64,000 nt of DNA from Paeniglutamicibacter terrestris (GTDB taxonomy: Bacteria; Actinomycetota; Actinomycetes; Actinomycetales; Micrococcaceae): the NCBI RefSeq assembly GCF_012271785.1, contig NZ_JAAWVT010000007.1, positions 62,001 through 126,000 of the forward strand, given 5' to 3'. Positions within the stretch are counted from its first letter, which is position 1; each line of letters opens with the position of its first letter. Below are positions 23,978 to 33,696 of the stretch, in pieces. A model generated the notes under the pieces. It searched no databases. It was given only the letters and a program-made list of their open reading frames with translations, and had not been told where the DNA came from. The translations under genes were made by a program, and so were the position numbers.

Positions 23978-24673
23978 GTGATCCTGACTAAGTCCGATGT
24001 TGAACAGTGGCTCGACTCGGTCGCGCCCGGTATCGGGTTGACGGTGCTGTCCAAGCAAGCCGGTTTCTCCCGGATCCGTATTATCCAGCAGTTGGCCGGT
24101 GATCGGGTCCCAGTGGAAACGATTATCAAAGTCGCCCGCGTTCTGGGCCTCAACCCCTTGGATCAGCTGCGCTCCTTCCCCGATTATGAGTACCTTAAAC
24201 CGTCATCTCCTGCTCGGCGTGAGGTGAGTGCCTTCATCCAATGGGAGCATCTGCTGCGCGCCAGTGCCGCACTTGAATTCGGTGAAACCATCACCGAGTC
24301 TTCACTAGGCCCCATCCATTTTGGAGAGACCAGCCGTCAGTGGATCGACTGCATCGATCCCGATGGCGGGTTGCGCAAGCACCTGCAGGCGGCGGGGCCG
24401 ATCAGCAACCCTGGGCTCTCAAAAATGCTTAATGGTCCCCTGCGTTTAGACCTCGCGTTGCTCGCTGCGCAGTACGCTGATATTCCGACAGTTTCGGCGT
24501 TGGTCGCAGCTCATCTTCTGATTCCTTCGGAGGCGGGGTGGGCTGGGGATGAACGCGTGCAGTGGCTCCACGAGTTGGGGAGAGTCGAACGACTTCAACT
24601 CGTGGAGACACGAATCCATGCCGCCCTTGTGCGGGAACAACGGACGCAGGACTTTATCAACCATCTAGGGTGA
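23978..24673 (+). CDS. HTH transcriptional regulator
   Basis: 231 residues from the GTG at 23978, with GAGGGG nearby. The N-terminal third resembles a Cro/CI-type helix-turn-helix (TVLSKQAGFSRIRIIQQLAG, then VETIIKVARVLGLNPLDQL). The C-terminal part is helical (LALLAAQYADIPTVSALVAA) and of unknown role. It is followed after 5 bases by a 7-TM protein and then a convergent PAP2 protein. I recall this XRE plus MAB_1171c-type membrane protein arrangement from other actinobacteria, where the regulator is thought to act with the membrane protein. Confidence 0.7.
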   Translation: MILTKSDVEQWLDSVAPGIGLTVLSKQAGFSRIRIIQQLAGDRVPVETIIKVARVLGLNPLDQLRSFPDYEYLKPSSPARREVSAFIQWEHLLRASAALEFGETITESSLGPIHFGETSRQWIDCIDPDGGLRKHLQAAGPISNPGLSKMLNGPLRLDLALLAAQYADIPTVSALVAAHLLIPSEAGWAGDERVQWLHELGRVERLQLVETRIHAALVREQRTQDFINHLG

Positions 24674-24678
24674 TAAAT

Positions 24679-25419
24679 ATGGGCGACTTGATCGCCGGCA
24701 TATTTGCCACGGTGTTCAGCATATTGGTCATCATCAGGGCGCCTAGCGCATTGCGCGAGGCGGCCCGGGTACGCCTGTGGCTGGCCCACTTAGTCATGGC
24801 CATGGTGCTCTGGCTCAGCGTGACCGCCGTATACCTATCCGGCGACGCACTGTTGGGCGGTCGGAACATCACTAACTTGATCTCGCATTTCGGCTTCTAT
24901 CTGATGTTCTGGCTGGGCGGCGCCGAGGTTGCCTTGAGCATTGGGCGCCAGGACTTGTACCGGGTGGTGCACGGAACTATTGGGGCGTTAGTTCTGGGTG
25001 CTGGCGCCGCGGCCATGACGGCCACGTTCATCGCCGCGGCCCCCGCATACTCCGCCATGGGCTTGGACCCCTTCCGCGGTGACCCACTGATCATTCTGTA
25101 TAAGGTTCTGAGCTATCTCTACCCGGGATTTGTCGCCGCCGTACTGGCCAGACCGATGCTCCGTGCCTCCGTGGAGAGCCCTGGATTGTTGGGATCCGCG
25201 AAGCGGTGGATGGCGATTGGCTTTGTGTTGGTGCCGCTGGTCCCGGTGGCGCATCTGGGCGAGTTACTTGATCCAGGCTATGCGGTGGTTGTTGATCTGG
25301 TCCTTTACCCAGCGATCATCTTGGTCGCCACAGGCGTCACCCTGGCGTTCATCGCCCGCCAGCAGATCAGCCGGGCCGCTTCATCAGAGCACCGGAAGCA
25401 GACCGAGCGTAGCGACTAG
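24679..25419 (+). CDS. Seven-segment membrane protein, MAB_1171c-like
   Basis: 246 residues from the ATG at 24679, 5 bases after the HTH gene. Seven hydrophobic segments, beginning MGDLIAGIFATVFSILVIIR, and a short basic tail (SEHRKQTERSD). Length, topology and the upstream HTH gene fit the MAB_1171c-type putative transporter family. No transport motif or enzyme site is visible. Its end overlaps the stop of the convergent PAP2 gene. Confidence 0.6.
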   Translation: MGDLIAGIFATVFSILVIIRAPSALREAARVRLWLAHLVMAMVLWLSVTAVYLSGDALLGGRNITNLISHFGFYLMFWLGGAEVALSIGRQDLYRVVHGTIGALVLGAGAAAMTATFIAAAPAYSAMGLDPFRGDPLIILYKVLSYLYPGFVAAVLARPMLRASVESPGLLGSAKRWMAIGFVLVPLVPVAHLGELLDPGYAVVVDLVLYPAIILVATGVTLAFIARQQISRAASSEHRKQTERSD

Positions 25420-25965
25420 TGCGCCAATGATGGCTCCGGCAAAGACTTGGCTGCTGGTGTGGTGGCTCAGTTGGACCCGGGCCCAGCTGGTGATCGCGAT
25501 CATGATGACTGCTAGGTAGGGACCGTAGGGTTGGCTAGCGAAGGCGTGGAGAAAGACGAAGGTGGCCACGGCGACGTGGATGGATATTTTCCATACCAGC
25601 GTGATGGCGCCGGTGACCAGCAGCCCGGCCAGGATCAGTAAGACCTCTTGGATCATGACTGGTTCGACCCGTGTCACCAACATCAGTCCCAGGCCAGCCA
25701 GAATGGAAACCAGCGCGACCAGCAATAGAGGCCAGCGTTGTTCGCGCCGGGTCACATGAACGTCAGTGACTTTTCCTCTAGACCGCGCCCAGATCAGTGC
25801 AGCCCAGGGAATCAGGGTGGTGAAAGTGGTGGCAAACAGTGCCTGTCCCCAGGGCACCTCTGGGTACCGCAGCGGGGTCAGGGCCAGTAGGGCTGTGGCG
25901 AGGATGGTTGGGGCCAAGGCGTGGGAGATCAGTCGCGGCATCGTGTGCGTCGACAAGGGTGGCAT
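25384..25965 (-). CDS. PAP2-family membrane phosphatase-like protein
   Basis: 193 residues with about six membrane segments. DVHVTRREQRWPL resembles the first PAP2 motif (KxxxxxxRP) only loosely. KISIHVAVATFVFLHAF and SWARVQLSHHTSSQVFAGAI match the later histidine motifs (SxH, and R...H...D-like). Family members dephosphorylate lipid phosphates such as undecaprenyl pyrophosphate. The weak first motif means activity is not certain. The frame also has a possible start at MPRLISHALAP (25941). Confidence 0.65.
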   Translation of the reverse strand: MPPLSTHTMPRLISHALAPTILATALLALTPLRYPEVPWGQALFATTFTTLIPWAALIWARSRGKVTDVHVTRREQRWPLLLVALVSILAGLGLMLVTRVEPVMIQEVLLILAGLLVTGAITLVWKISIHVAVATFVFLHAFASQPYGPYLAVIMIAITSWARVQLSHHTSSQVFAGAIIGALVATLGLLPVL

Positions 25966-26086
25966 GGTGAGGTTCTTCCTGCTCGGAGGCTGCCGGCTGT
26001 TGTGAGGTGCGGGAGTTGAATCTATGCGTGGGTTCTCCCATTCTCACCGATTCGGTTCGCTGACGCGCCCTGAGGCATCGTGGATT

Positions 26087-26653
26087 TCAGCTGTGTCGGG
26101 AGTATTCCTCGTAGGTGTAGTCGCTGATCTTCCACCCCTCAGCGGTGTTGGTCATGGCGAGGGTGTAGAGGCGGACCGAAGTGCCGGGTGTGGTGTTCCC
26201 TGACGTGTCCATCCATTCCCAGGTGACTTCGTAGGCCAGAAGTCCCGGCTGGAGGGAATCGGTTTCCTCCACGGCAATAACCTGCGGAACGGAAACGCTG
26301 TGGGGGTGGGCGAACCATTCGCCGCTGGCTCCATTACGTTCCGGGGCCGTGATCATGGTAGCCAGTTCCTGGGTGAAATAGATGCGGGCCCGTAGGTCCG
26401 CGGCGGTCTGCGTGGAATCTGATTCGGTGTGCCAGGTCGTCATGATTCTCAGGGCCTTGATGGCAACTGCTTGCTGCGCTAACCCCCGTGGCCCGGGTGA
26501 AGGACTGCTGGACGCTAGTGCTTCGGTCCCCGGTCGATCGCTGGGCGGAGACTGCGAGGGGACAGAGGGTGGTGTTGGGTCGGCTTTGGGTGCACAGCCG
26601 ACCAGCAAAGTAAGGGCTGCGCTAGTGAGTAGTGTGCGGCGTGTGATGGTCAT
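26087..26653 (-). CDS. Conjugation-associated lipoprotein
   Basis: 188 residues. The signal ends in a lipobox, LTLLVGC, so the protein is anchored outside the membrane. A proline/serine-rich spacer (about 25-55) precedes a globular domain (ARIYFTQELATMITAPERN, then AYEVTWEWMDTSG, then GWKISDYTYEEYS). The domain recalls the NTF2-like fold of small transfer proteins. The ATG overlaps the stop of the upstream transglycosylase gene (ATGA), so both are made together, probably for the transfer channel. Confidence 0.65.
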   Translation of the reverse strand: MTITRRTLLTSAALTLLVGCAPKADPTPPSVPSQSPPSDRPGTEALASSSPSPGPRGLAQQAVAIKALRIMTTWHTESDSTQTAADLRARIYFTQELATMITAPERNGASGEWFAHPHSVSVPQVIAVEETDSLQPGLLAYEVTWEWMDTSGNTTPGTSVRLYTLAMTNTAEGWKISDYTYEEYSRHS

Positions 26654-27735
26654 AAGATGCCCTTTTGGATGAGTATCGGGGAGGGATCAATGGTGTCGGC
26701 GTGGATCATGTGTTGGTCGTTTGATTCGGGTTTGATCACCTGAAAGTGCAGGTGTGCCGCCGTCGAGTTCCCGGTGTTTCCTTCGATCCCGAGTGCCGTT
26801 CCGGTTTCGATTTCTTGTTGTGGGCGCACAAGCATGGAACCAACTGCGAAGTGGTGAAAGTCGAAGATGTAGCCGGGCTCCAGTAGACATCGGGCCATGA
26901 TGCGGGATCCGTAGCCTCCGGCGAGTTCTTGGACGAGGGTGATGCGCAGCGGTGTGGGCGCGATGACAGTGGCTCCCCTGCCGGTGGTTCTCCCCTGGCC
27001 GGTGGAGAAATCCATTCCGTAGTGGAAGGTGGTCCAGGGGTTGCAGGATGCGCCGGCTGGGCAGGGGCGGGGGCCGAAGCCGCTGGTGAGCCGGCTGTGT
27101 GGCAACGGGTGGACCCATTTTCCCTCCCCCGGCCGCAATTCTAGGGGTCCGCTGCCGGCGCAGTCTGCGCTATAGACGCGCTGGGCGAGGTCGAAGATCT
27201 GGGAGACGTAGCTTTGCGTTTCTCGGAACGGTGGGATGCCCGAATATTTGAGCACGTTGCCCGGGCCGGCGTTGTAGGCCGCGAAGACTAATCTCAGCGG
27301 GTCCTTCCCCTTGATCCCGGCGATCGCCGCGCGCAAGTCATGCAGATAGCGTCCTTGGGCTCCAATACTTGCGATGGGGTCGAATGGATCGGCCCCATTG
27401 CCATACTGATCCCAGGTTTTGGGCATGAACTGGGCTAGCCCGCGGGCGCCGGCAATACTGACTGCCTCGGGGTTCCATCCGGACTCGGCGTCGATCTGCG
27501 CGGCTAGGTACTGTGCCGGGATCCCCGCCACTAGGGCCGCTGCTGCTAATGCTGGTACCCATTCGCGGTGTTTCACGGCTTCGATACGCAGTCCTTTGCC
27601 CGTGGGCGTGCATCTGGGACCGATCGTTCCGGGAGGTGGATCGTTGTTTGGTCCAGGGCCGAGGAACATGGGGATGGCCACGGCTCCGAGGGCGAGTCCT
27701 GCTCCCCCGCCGATGAGTGTTCTGCGACTGATCAT
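26650..27735 (-). CDS. Bifunctional lytic transglycosylase / M23 peptidase (VirB1-like)
   Basis: 361 residues. An N-terminal Tat-like/hydrophobic signal (MISRRTLIGGGAGLALGAVA) exports the protein. The SLT domain shows the catalytic glutamate in AAQIDAESGWNPEAVS, followed by GARGLAQFMPKTW and AAYNAGPGNV. The C-terminal M23 domain carries SGFGPRPC, TFHYGMDFS with the zinc-binding HxxxD, and AAHLHFQV with the HxH. Together they cut both glycan strands and peptide bridges of the wall so the mating channel can cross it. It is divergent from the plus-strand transfer operon, with an operator-like palindrome between them. Confidence 0.9.
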   Translation of the reverse strand: MISRRTLIGGGAGLALGAVAIPMFLGPGPNNDPPPGTIGPRCTPTGKGLRIEAVKHREWVPALAAAALVAGIPAQYLAAQIDAESGWNPEAVSIAGARGLAQFMPKTWDQYGNGADPFDPIASIGAQGRYLHDLRAAIAGIKGKDPLRLVFAAYNAGPGNVLKYSGIPPFRETQSYVSQIFDLAQRVYSADCAGSGPLELRPGEGKWVHPLPHSRLTSGFGPRPCPAGASCNPWTTFHYGMDFSTGQGRTTGRGATVIAPTPLRITLVQELAGGYGSRIMARCLLEPGYIFDFHHFAVGSMLVRPQQEIETGTALGIEGNTGNSTAAHLHFQVIKPESNDQHMIHADTIDPSPILIQKGIL

Positions 27736-27778
27736 TTGCGTTCACGTGCCTTCGCAAAAAAGTTTCATCTCGTTGACC

Positions 27779-27793
27779 TAGAGACTATCTCTA
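27779..27793. promoter_or_regulatory. Operator-like dyad between divergent transfer operons
   Basis: TAGAGA, CTA, TCTCTA form a 15-bp dyad in the 101-bp gap between the transglycosylase gene and the ParA-like gene. TTGACC overlaps its left edge. A repressor acting on both promoters could bind here. Confidence 0.4.
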
Positions 27794-27836
27794 AGTTGGA
27801 TGTTACTCTAGGGCCACGAGGCATAAGGAGGTCATC

Positions 27837-29033
27837 ATGACCGTGGAACCTGACTGGCCGGGAACGGCTCGACGACGCACTGCGGCCGTGTCCGCACTCA
27901 AACCCCTCGCCGAACCACCTGAAAAACCACCCGACAACGAAACCCCCTTCTCAGACCAGCAATCCCCTGCCTCTGGCCCACCTTCGAATCCGCCGTCAGC
28001 CGGCTTGGTACGCGGACGCAGGAGCGCCGCGGTCCTCAAGGAAGAGAACGTGGATCAGCAGCTGCCAGCTGGGGATGGATGGCAACGCTGGGCAAGGACT
28101 TTCACCGCGGGGCTCTGGAAACCCGCCGCTGGCCGAAACGAAATAGAACGCCGTAATGACATCTCCACGATTCAGCGAGTGTTCCCGCGTCCCATGACCG
28201 TATTCGTCACCCAGCCCTTAGGCGGGGCAGGTAAAACGATGGTCAGCGTGGGGATCGGCTCCACTTTCGGGATCCACAGCACATTGGACACTTTGGTGTG
28301 GGATAACAACGAAACCATGGGTTCATTAGGGATCAGGACCAACTCCAACGGATCGCGCACCACCGTCTGCGACTTGCTCGAAGAACTACCTAGTCTCCAG
28401 GCCGAACACACCCGCAAGGGCGACTTGTCCTTCTACACCCGGCATCAAGGCAACAACCGCTTTGCGGCATTGATCTCCGATGAGGATCCCGAGCGGATGA
28501 AAATGATCGGGAACATCGAATTTAATGCCATCCGCACCGTGGTCGAACGCTTCTACAACGTCGTCGTCGTCGATTCCGGGAATAATACCCGCGCCGCCAA
28601 CTGGCTCGCCGCCCTGGATGAAACCGACCAATTGGTCATTCCTGTGACGCTGAAGCAGAACTCGGTGGCTTCCATGCTGCGGATGATCGAGCAACTCGAA
28701 TCCATGAGCGATCTAGACGGCACTCCCCGCTATGAGGAACTCTGCCGACGTGCTGTCATCGTGATCACCCCGGGGTCCCAGCGCACCCAAGCGGACCCAA
28801 AGGAACGCCGCCGGTTGCGTGAACTCGTCGCCGAGGCTGTCGGAAACCGTGGACATCTTTTGGATATTCCCTTTGACCCTGCCCTAGATACCGGTGCCAT
28901 CATCGATTGGCAATTGGTCAGCGACGACACCCGCAGGGCCTTTGAACGCGTGTGCGCGCGCATCGCCGAGGGCCTCTACCTCTGGGCGCTGGATGAGAAG
29001 AAAAACCCGGCTTTGAAAGGAACACAAGGCTGA
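27837..29033 (+). CDS. ParA/MinD-like ATPase of the transfer operon
   Basis: 398 residues, start with a perfect AAGGAGG. The first 110 residues are proline-rich and variable. The ATPase has PLGGAGKTMVSVGIG as Walker A, LVWDNNETMGSLG as the A' aspartate region and YNVVVVDSGNNTRAANWLAA as Walker B. It lacks an HTH. Such ATPases lead many actinobacterial type IV secretion operons and may place the transfer machine in the cell. The stop overlaps the next start (TGATGA). Confidence 0.75.
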   Translation: MTVEPDWPGTARRRTAAVSALKPLAEPPEKPPDNETPFSDQQSPASGPPSNPPSAGLVRGRRSAAVLKEENVDQQLPAGDGWQRWARTFTAGLWKPAAGRNEIERRNDISTIQRVFPRPMTVFVTQPLGGAGKTMVSVGIGSTFGIHSTLDTLVWDNNETMGSLGIRTNSNGSRTTVCDLLEELPSLQAEHTRKGDLSFYTRHQGNNRFAALISDEDPERMKMIGNIEFNAIRTVVERFYNVVVVDSGNNTRAANWLAALDETDQLVIPVTLKQNSVASMLRMIEQLESMSDLDGTPRYEELCRRAVIVITPGSQRTQADPKERRRLRELVAEAVGNRGHLLDIPFDPALDTGAIIDWQLVSDDTRRAFERVCARIAEGLYLWALDEKKNPALKGTQG

Positions 29034-29371
29034 TGAACACCCACCCAAGATTCACGGAACTTCTTCAAGGGCCCTTGGCTGCGGGTTCGAACCCCTTAGA
29101 CGGGGTCACCCCCAACTTGGAGCTCTTGGGAGTTCGGTTCTCCAACATGGTCACCCTCGTCTTGGGCGCCATCTGGGCCGTAGCACTGGCGGTCATCGCC
29201 GCTGCCTTCCTTTGGAACCTTGCCAAGTGGGGCTTGGCCGGGCAACGCGGCAACGTCGATGACGTCGAGGACGGCTCTGCCGGCGCGAAACGTTCGGCAA
29301 TCGCGTTCTTTGGAACGGCAATCGCCGGGATCATCCTCGGGGCTCTGCTGGCTGTGGCGGGGATGCTGTAA
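29033..29371 (+). CDS. Small two-TM protein, VirB2/TrbC-like position
   Basis: 112 residues. Two membrane segments (about 40-63, TLVLGAIWAVALAVIAAAFL; about 90-112, FFGTAIAGIILGALLAVAGM) separated by a charged loop, no signal peptide apparent. Size, topology and position just after the ATPase fit pilin-like VirB2/TrbC proteins of Gram-positive T4SS. The assignment is by context. Confidence 0.6.
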   Translation: MNTHPRFTELLQGPLAAGSNPLDGVTPNLELLGVRFSNMVTLVLGAIWAVALAVIAAAFLWNLAKWGLAGQRGNVDDVEDGSAGAKRSAIAFFGTAIAGIILGALLAVAGML

Positions 29372-29373
29372 CG

Positions 29374-30099
29374 ATGAGCCGCAAGCGTGTCCTCGTCATC
29401 ACCATCCTGGTGCTGCTGGTCGTCTCCGTTGTGACGGCAAGTTTCTTGTTATCAGGAAAACGCGCCAGCGATCCGAACGAAGGCGCTTCCTTGGGAACGA
29501 ACTCTGAAGGATTCGAGATCTCTCCGGTGAGAGCTGGCGAGGGCGGCACCGCGATGGGTCCCGACGGAGTGACTCCCATCGGGTATCCACCGACGTGTGA
29601 GGGCGCCTACGCAGCAGCCATCAACTACCGCAAGACGGAACAAACCGCAGACAAGAACTGGAAGAAAACGCAAGAAACACTTGATTTTATCTATACGGAG
29701 CCTGCTGCAGACTCCTTATCGCAACTCATGCAAGCGAATGGTGAGAACGACTATCTGTCGTCTGATGTGAAAGCACTCGGAATCTTCAAGCCGTTGAGTT
29801 GTGAGGCAGGAAAGAACGCCCATGTTGTGGTTTCGGACGTGACGGTGTTCAAGAACTTTCCTGAAACAGAGCCATATGTCCTGCTCCAGGCCGGACCAAC
29901 TGAACTCGTATGGAAGGACAACGACTGGAAACGTATCCCCGTTTACAACGGTGATGTGACAGAAACACTCAGCCTTAACCTGCAGATGAATGCTGCTCCG
30001 AAGATCACCCAAGAGATTATCGATGCGCTGTTTACCGCAGATGATGGTCACGCGATCAGTCGCGATGGGTGGCTGGTGATCAACAATGCGACACGCTAA
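29374..30099 (+). CDS. Membrane-anchored transfer protein, VirB8/TcpC-like position
   Basis: 241 residues. One N-terminal anchor (VLVITILVLLVVSVVTASFL) and an extracytoplasmic domain (PPTCEGAYAAAINYRKTEQT, then FIYTEPAADSLSQLMQ, then VSDVTVFKNFPETEPYVLLQ). The form resembles VirB8/TcpC-type bitopic proteins that organise the channel. It overlaps the next gene by 14 bases. No enzyme motif is visible. Confidence 0.6.
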   Translation: MSRKRVLVITILVLLVVSVVTASFLLSGKRASDPNEGASLGTNSEGFEISPVRAGEGGTAMGPDGVTPIGYPPTCEGAYAAAINYRKTEQTADKNWKKTQETLDFIYTEPAADSLSQLMQANGENDYLSSDVKALGIFKPLSCEAGKNAHVVVSDVTVFKNFPETEPYVLLQAGPTELVWKDNDWKRIPVYNGDVTETLSLNLQMNAAPKITQEIIDALFTADDGHAISRDGWLVINNATR

Positions 30100-32167
30100 A
30101 TTCCTCAAAGGACTATGCCTGCTGTTATTCGCCGTCTTTACTGTCCACCTGGCGATCGCACCCATGGCCTCGGCAGCCGACGGTATCCCGTCCACTATGA
30201 CCCCGGATCAATGGAAGAGATTTCAAAAACTGGAACCGTCGCAGAAACTCGAAATCCGTGATTCCATCATCAACGAAAACGCGAAGGAACGGTGTGGAGA
30301 CGCACTCTTCTACACGTTGCTCCTCAAAGGCAGCGGATGCGAAGACATGGTGAAGGACGCCTTCGCCCTTGTGTGGCCCACAGCGGAACACGCTCTTGGA
30401 GTTGAGAAGATTCCCATTGGCGTCTGCCCTGCTTTACGACGAGTCGGCATGAATATCGCTGCCTACACCCAATGTCTGGCCAACACCTATATCACTGCGC
30501 TTAAGATCGCTGGAGGCCCACTAGTAAAGATCGCTCTTCAGCAGACACCGACCGGCCGGTTGGTCCTCGGACTTACCGAGGGCGGAATCACCATGGTGAA
30601 GTTCATTGCCGATCCGAAGTCGGAGCTTGAAAGCATGGCCAACACGGCCAAAGCAGAAAGCGTGAATTCCACCCAAAAGGTCCTTGAACAGATCACAACA
30701 ACATCTTCCTTCGATGCCGGGGACGAGGGTTTCCGGAGTATGTGGGCGACTTTTGCAGGTGTCGGACTAGTACTCATGGGCCTAATGATTTTTGCCCTGC
30801 ACCATTCATACAGCCGCGGGGAAATGTCCGACGACACCTACCAAAACGCCCTCATGTACTACGCGCCGGGCGGAGCAATCCTAGCGATTTGGGGGCCTCC
30901 GTTGATCCACCAACTCGGTGTTTGGTCCTCAGGCCTCGCTGCAGGCACGGGGGCGTTCGCTGGTTCCCAAGTCACCGACTTCATTGCTGTCATCGCACGT
31001 TTCGGCGCTCTGGAATCCACCGATTGGTTCGGGCCCCTGATCGCGTTGCTCTTCTTTGGCCTGTTGTTGCTGGGTTCCTGGGGTGTGTTGATCTACCTGG
31101 CCATGGTTCCCTTCCTGCAGGCCTCGGCTGCGCTTGCCCTAGCGTTGTTGGTCGGCATGTTCATCCACCCCCGGACCAAGCCCTATGCGCTCAAGATCGG
31201 CGCCACCGTTCTGGGGCTGATGTTCCTCAAACCGGTCCTCTACTTGCTCTTGGGCGGCATCTTTTGGATCCTCGCCAATCAAGAAGTTCTCACCACCGGT
31301 GCAGACAACGTCCTGTCCACTGCGGTCAGTCTCGCTGTTACAGCCATGGTTCTGATCGCCGTGTTGTTTGCTCCTGCTGCGATCTTCAGGCTGATGCCCG
31401 CGATGCCGTCCAGTAATTTCCAGTTCGGAGGAGGTCCCAATGTTGCTGGAGCTGCGCTGGTTGCAGGGGCCGGGGCAGCGGTGTCGCGCGCCATCTCCAC
31501 TAAGCGCGGAGGAGCCGCGTCCTCCGGCCGCCCGGGAAGCAGTGGCTCGTGGGGTCCTCGAACCGGCCCGACAAGTTCCGGTGATGCCGGAGGTGGGCCG
31601 GGTCCCGGAGCCGGTCCCCCGGCCTCACCGCCCACGCCCGGCCCCATGCCTACACCTCAGCAAGGACGACTCGCCATGGCCGGAGGCGGAAGCCACACCA
31701 GCGATAACAGCGCTGGGAGGACCAGTAGCACTCCGGATCCCACGGGATCTCAGCATCAGGGGACCGGCGGGGCACCCGGTGACAAGACGACGACGCCGCG
31801 GCAGCAGCAGCAGCAGCCGAACCTGCCCGCAGGCGGGAATCCTTCCGGTGGGAAGACTCCCGTGTCCTCGGCTGGCCCGGTGCCCGGTCTCGGGACCACC
31901 CCTGTGAGGGGCGCAACCCCTGGAAATGCGTCGGCAGGACCTCAGAGTGGAGCAGCAACCGGACCGGCCAACCACGTTACCGGCACCCCGGGCAGCAAGA
32001 TACGTTCGGTCGGCAGCACCTTGGGTGCCGCGGTGGGCTCTGTGGCCCGTGCCTCGGTGACCCCGATTCAGGCCGGTGCCGTAGGTGCTTTGCATGCTGG
32101 GCGGGAAGGTGCTCGACGCGCGCGCGAAGCCTCTGATGCCATGATCCCCAAGAGCTGGGGTGAGTGA
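30086..32167 (+). CDS. Polytopic transfer protein, VirB6/TrbL-like
   Basis: 693 residues. A signal-like start (FLKGLCLLLFAVFTVHLAIA), an extracytoplasmic region with paired cysteines (ERCGDALFYTLLLKGSGCED), about six membrane segments (residues 215-455), then a long Gly/Pro/Ser/Thr-rich tail (about 470-690) that is probably disordered. This matches the VirB6/TrbL-type channel component of Gram-positive systems. The tail contains a Q-rich stretch encoded by CAG repeats (31801-31819). Confidence 0.75.
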   Translation: MRHAKFLKGLCLLLFAVFTVHLAIAPMASAADGIPSTMTPDQWKRFQKLEPSQKLEIRDSIINENAKERCGDALFYTLLLKGSGCEDMVKDAFALVWPTAEHALGVEKIPIGVCPALRRVGMNIAAYTQCLANTYITALKIAGGPLVKIALQQTPTGRLVLGLTEGGITMVKFIADPKSELESMANTAKAESVNSTQKVLEQITTTSSFDAGDEGFRSMWATFAGVGLVLMGLMIFALHHSYSRGEMSDDTYQNALMYYAPGGAILAIWGPPLIHQLGVWSSGLAAGTGAFAGSQVTDFIAVIARFGALESTDWFGPLIALLFFGLLLLGSWGVLIYLAMVPFLQASAALALALLVGMFIHPRTKPYALKIGATVLGLMFLKPVLYLLLGGIFWILANQEVLTTGADNVLSTAVSLAVTAMVLIAVLFAPAAIFRLMPAMPSSNFQFGGGPNVAGAALVAGAGAAVSRAISTKRGGAASSGRPGSSGSWGPRTGPTSSGDAGGGPGPGAGPPASPPTPGPMPTPQQGRLAMAGGGSHTSDNSAGRTSSTPDPTGSQHQGTGGAPGDKTTTPRQQQQQPNLPAGGNPSGGKTPVSSAGPVPGLGTTPVRGATPGNASAGPQSGAATGPANHVTGTPGSKIRSVGSTLGAAVGSVARASVTPIQAGAVGALHAGREGARRAREASDAMIPKSWGE

Positions 32168-32169
32168 TC

Positions 32170-33696
32170 ATGTCGCGAAGTGTCATCCTCGGCGGGGAAA
32201 TTCGCGCACGCGACGCCGGAGGACGCAACGTCTACGAATGGGCCCTCACCCTAGCCAGTCTGCTGCTAGCACTGATCATTGGGCTCGCCGGAGGAGACAA
32301 CTTCGGATTCTTCTTCCTCGCCGTTCTGATAGGTGTCACCGGAGTAGCGATGAACTCACCGGCTTCCATCTGGGGCGGGCGCAGCCCCGCCGGGCTGCTG
32401 GTCGAACGCGCCTATTGCGTCTACCGTCGGCACACAGGACGAAACGTCTTCGACCCCGAACTCCCAGGCTCCGGATCGCAGCCGGCTACGAAACCCACCA
32501 GGACCAAGAAAGAAATCCCAGATAACGCCCCACTGATGGTTGGGGACGTGCGAATCACCGAAGTTCCCTTTTCGCTCCGCGATCAAGCCACGATTTTTCG
32601 TCAGCAAGCCGGAGGCCCCTCCTTCTACACGATCATTTTGGAGGTCCAAGGCGCGGCCAGTGGCGTCCAGGAAGAAGACTTCGAAGACGCATCCCATATC
32701 GGGTGGGGCCAAGTGCTGGCGCGCTGTGCCCGGCGTACCTCCCCGGTCAGCCATGTCCAGTCTTTCGCCCGCTCTGTACCCTCGGATATTACCGATCACA
32801 CCCAATGGCTATCGGCCTACATCTCCCCCGATGCCAACGACGAAGTACTGCGCTCCTACCAAGACCTCTGTCTGGAAGCCGATTCAAGGGCCGAACAACA
32901 CCGCTCCTACGTGGTGCTGAGATTCAATTCCTCCGTAGTGCTGGGACGGATGGGCACGGCCCACGGCGGCGGACTGGAAGGGATCTATCGGGCCATCGTC
33001 AATGAATCACGGGCCGTGATGGAACTGGCAGTCTCGCTCAACGCCATCACCGCCTTCCGACCACTCGATAACTCCTTGGTGGCTTCTCTCTTCGCCCACT
33101 GCCAAGACCCCTACACGTACGCCATCGATGACTATGAGGGCGCCTCCATCGAGACCGTCTGGCAGTACCTTGACGCCAACGCCTCCACACACGGGATACA
33201 GGTCAACGGGAAAGGCTTCACCCGGGTCGGATATATCCCTCGAGACGGGTTCGAAGTCGGGGACCTTCCGGTCCAAACACTGAAGCATTTGGTCTCGGGG
33301 ATCTATCCTCCGGTGATTCACTCGGTGTCCTGGATCAATGCGCTCGAAGACAGCCAACAAGCGCGCGTGAAGGCTCGGAGGCACCGGACCAGGGACTACG
33401 CAAAGAAACGTGAACGCGCCAAAAAGCACACGATCTCCGATGGCACGGACGAGGTGATGCTCGGTGCCTCCGAGCAGCGGGCCTCGGACTTAATGCCCGG
33501 CCAAGGCCATCACGGGGCGATGTGGGCCGCGTATCTGGGCTATACGGTGGAGCGGGAGGACCAGCTCGAATCGGTCGCCACGCATTTGGAAGCGGCAGCC
33601 TCGAATGCCGGGGTGCGACACATCGAATGGTTGGATCTCAAGCAGGACTTGGCCTTGGCCGTTGTCCTTCCTCTGGGACGGGGAATACGTTCATGA
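32170..33696 (+). CDS. SCO6880-family type IV secretion protein
   Basis: 508 residues from the ATG at 32170; a GTG two codons earlier overlaps the previous stop. Two N-terminal membrane segments (YEWALTLASLLLALIIGLAG and GFFFLAVLIGVTGVAM, PrgI-like) are followed by the cytosolic domain usual for SCO6880 proteins (FYTIILEVQGAASGVQEEDF, then YVVLRFNSS). Family members replace VirB3 plus the N-terminal part of VirB4 in actinobacterial T4SS. The ATPase domain is in the next gene, coupled by ATGA. Confidence 0.85.
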   Translation: MSRSVILGGEIRARDAGGRNVYEWALTLASLLLALIIGLAGGDNFGFFFLAVLIGVTGVAMNSPASIWGGRSPAGLLVERAYCVYRRHTGRNVFDPELPGSGSQPATKPTRTKKEIPDNAPLMVGDVRITEVPFSLRDQATIFRQQAGGPSFYTIILEVQGAASGVQEEDFEDASHIGWGQVLARCARRTSPVSHVQSFARSVPSDITDHTQWLSAYISPDANDEVLRSYQDLCLEADSRAEQHRSYVVLRFNSSVVLGRMGTAHGGGLEGIYRAIVNESRAVMELAVSLNAITAFRPLDNSLVASLFAHCQDPYTYAIDDYEGASIETVWQYLDANASTHGIQVNGKGFTRVGYIPRDGFEVGDLPVQTLKHLVSGIYPPVIHSVSWINALEDSQQARVKARRHRTRDYAKKRERAKKHTISDGTDEVMLGASEQRASDLMPGQGHHGAMWAAYLGYTVEREDQLESVATHLEAAASNAGVRHIEWLDLKQDLALAVVLPLGRGIRS